NCBI GenBank assembly: GCA_029880275.1
Contig: JAOUOQ010000016.1
Coordinates: 1 to 17,143, forward strand
Length of the DNA stretch: 17,143 nt
Direction of reading: 5' to 3'
From: Candidatus Aminicenantota bacterium
Lineage (GTDB): Bacteria > Acidobacteriota > B3-B38 > Guanabaribacteriales > B3-B38
The notes below the pieces were generated by a model. The model saw only the letters and a list, made by a program, of their open reading frames with translations, had not been told where the DNA came from and did not search any database. Of this stretch, positions 16,257 to 17,143 are shown one piece after another. How positions within the stretch are numbered: position 1 is the first letter of the stretch; the number at the start of each line of letters is the position of its first letter. Made by a program: the position numbers and the translations under genes.

Positions 16257-16384
16257 TTGCTTTTTTCCTTTAATTTTAATAGATAAAGGGATTAACTTTC
16301 AAGTATTTTTTAGAATTTGGAAATCTCCAAAGCGCTTTACCGAACTTTGTACGAAGGGTCAGGTTGGGTTTTTAAGATGAAGAG

Positions 16385-16404
16385 AACAACATAGCTATGT
16401 AGTT
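16385..16404. promoter_or_regulatory. 20-bp imperfect palindrome between tRNA-Glu and the FHA-phosphatase gene
   Basis: A perfect 12-bp core, ACATAGCTATGT (16389-16400), is flanked symmetrically by AAC and GTT with one mismatched pair. It lies 130-150 bases upstream of the phosphatase ATG. It could be an operator. As a transcript hairpin it is not followed by a T-run, so it is unlikely to be the tRNA terminator. Confidence 0.3.
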
Positions 16405-16430
16405 AGGATTTCCTCTTTCCTTGAAATAAA

Positions 16431-16508
16431 TGGCGTCCCCAAGCGGATTTGAACCGCTGTTGCCGGCTTGAAAGGCCGGTGTCCTAGACCCGACTAGACG
16501 ATGGGGAC
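16431..16508 (-). tRNA. tRNA-Glu (anticodon UUC)
   Basis: On the minus strand, the acceptor arm GTCCCCA pairs with TGGGGAC, followed by discriminator G and an encoded CCA (16433-16431). The anticodon stem CCGGC/GCCGG encloses CTTTCAA with anticodon TTC. The T-arm has AGCGGTTCAAATCCGCT. The sequence closely follows bacterial tRNA-Glu, with a slightly long D-loop. It is 14 bases downstream of tRNA-Lys and probably co-transcribed with it. Confidence 0.96.
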
Positions 16509-16522
16509 GCACTTCTTTTAAA

Positions 16523-16598
16523 TGGTGAGCCGTGTTGGAATCGAACCAACGACCCCCTGCTTAAAAGGCAGGTGCTCTACCTACTGAGCTAACGGCCC
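16523..16598 (-). tRNA. tRNA-Lys (anticodon UUU)
   Basis: On the minus strand, acceptor GGGCCGT pairs with ACGGCTC (one G-U pair), followed by discriminator A and encoded CCA (16525-16523). The D-arm has AGCTCAGTAGGTAGAGC. The anticodon stem CCTGC/GCAGG encloses CTTTTAA with anticodon TTT. The T-arm has TTGGTTCGATTCCAA. At 76 bases it has the canonical length and is first in the two-tRNA unit. Confidence 0.97.
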
Positions 16599-16615
16599 AC
16601 CATTAAAGCTAATAA

Positions 16616-16644
16616 ATTATAAATGTATCAGCTATTCTTGTCAA
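16616..16644 (-). promoter_or_regulatory. Consensus sigma-70 promoter of the tRNA-Lys/tRNA-Glu unit
   Basis: On the minus strand, perfect TTGACA (16644-16639) and perfect TATAAT (16621-16616) boxes are separated by exactly 17 bases. The predicted transcript start is about 10 bases before tRNA-Lys. Such a full-consensus promoter suits strong stable-RNA expression and makes the tRNAs independent of purA. Confidence 0.88.
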
Positions 16645-16672
16645 GGGGAAGCATAACATAATAGGTGGGTTA

Positions 16673-17143
16673 TTAGATTTCCCTTTCCTGCCGTGAAATA
16701 CCCCTCTTATCCCTGAACCATTTCTTGATGAAGGGGGTTTTTATAAAAATGGTCTCATCTCTTTCAGCGCCGGTGGATATAATAGAAACCTCTTTCTCCA
16801 GCAAATCGCTGATAAACTTCAAGTAGTCCTTAGCCTGCTGAGGAAGCTCATCGTAGTCCGTAGTGCCGCGGGTACTCCTCTGCCATCCTTTGAGCGTGCG
16901 ACACTGCGGAGTGACCTCATCCAGCACCCACTCCTCGGAGGGAAACTCCTTAATAATCCCTCCCTTATATTTATAAGCAATGCATACCTTTATCTCCTCC
17001 AGGGTATCGAGCACATCCAGCTTGGTAAGGGCGACGGAATCCAGATTGTTCACTCTGATGGAGTACCGCGCCACCAGTGCATCAAACCACCCACAGCGGC
17101 GGGGTCGCCCGGTGGTGGAGCCATATTCACACCCCCGCTCTTG
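16673..17143 (-). CDS. purA: Adenylosuccinate synthetase, C-terminal part (5' end outside window)
   Basis: The minus-strand frame is open from the window edge (17143) to TAA at 16675-16673, giving 156 residues of a protein usually about 430 long. The fragment begins CEYGSTTGRPRRCGWFDALVARYS and continues VNNLDSVALTKLDVLD. These are hallmark motifs of PurA, including the TTGRPRR loop and the TKLDVLD guanine-specificity region. The later WQRSTRGTTDYDELPQQAKDYLKFI and ISTGAERDETI match the C-terminal domain with the second GTP-contacting loop. PurA makes adenylosuccinate from IMP, aspartate and GTP, the committed step from IMP to AMP. The tRNA genes downstream have their own promoter. The internal GTG at 17074 is not a start, because coding continues upstream without interruption. 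Confidence 0.97.
   Translation of the reverse strand, partial: QERGCEYGSTTGRPRRCGWFDALVARYSIRVNNLDSVALTKLDVLDTLEEIKVCIAYKYKGGIIKEFPSEEWVLDEVTPQCRTLKGWQRSTRGTTDYDELPQQAKDYLKFISDLLEKEVSIISTGAERDETIFIKTPFIKKWFRDKRGISRQEREI

Noticed and set aside
16673..17074. Start of purA at the GTG encoding the VARYS segment
   Set aside because: The frame continues upstream to the window edge with the conserved PurA TTGRPRR motif, so this is an internal codon and the gene is truncated by the window.

Overview
The window looks like a chromosomal stretch from an uncultured, moderately AT-rich bacterium, probably Gram-negative. The evidence is a molybdenum hydroxylase of the YagS/PaoB type, a zinc-ribbon Ser/Thr kinase with TolB-like and TPR modules, an HD-GYP response regulator, and an AT-rich ECF-type sigma/anti-sigma/CHAT locus. 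These combinations are frequent in candidate phyla and deep-branching groups such as Aminicenantes-like Acidobacteriota or Zixibacteria-like lineages. I cannot place it more precisely from sequence alone.

Layout: (1) 1-1310 (+) holds the end of a xanthine dehydrogenase-family molybdopterin subunit, overlapped by its FAD/[4Fe-4S] subunit. (2) 1741-6986 (+) is a well-delimited AT-rich transcription unit. It has a near-consensus promoter, a sigma-70-family factor, a zinc-finger transmembrane anti-sigma-like protein with TPRs, a membrane-anchored TPR-CHAT (caspase-like) protease with both catalytic residues, a 73-residue membrane or secreted acidic peptide, and a strong intrinsic terminator. (3) 7525-8937 (+) is a REC-PAS-HD-GYP cyclic-di-GMP phosphodiesterase. 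(4) 12054-8993 (-) encodes a large receptor-like Ser/Thr kinase and a small NTF2-fold protein. (5) 12343-13809 (+) encodes a PLP-dependent enzyme of SelA-like fold. It lies between the intact kinase and a decayed copy of the kinase N-terminus (13868-14289, -). (6) 16256-14580 (-) is an FHA-GAF-PP2C phosphatase. (7) 16431-16598 (-) carries tRNA-Lys(UUU) and tRNA-Glu(UUC) behind a consensus promoter. (8) 16673-17143 (-) is the C-terminal part of adenylosuccinate synthetase.

Signal transduction dominates: Ser/Thr phosphorylation (kinase, FHA reader, PP2C-type phosphatase), c-di-GMP turnover, and sigma-factor control linked to a CHAT protease. The most interesting part is the sigma/anti-sigma/CHAT/small-peptide unit. 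It has the parts for a protease-controlled sigma switch in which the anti-sigma and protease carry TPR domains predicted on the same side of the membrane. That mechanism is an inference.
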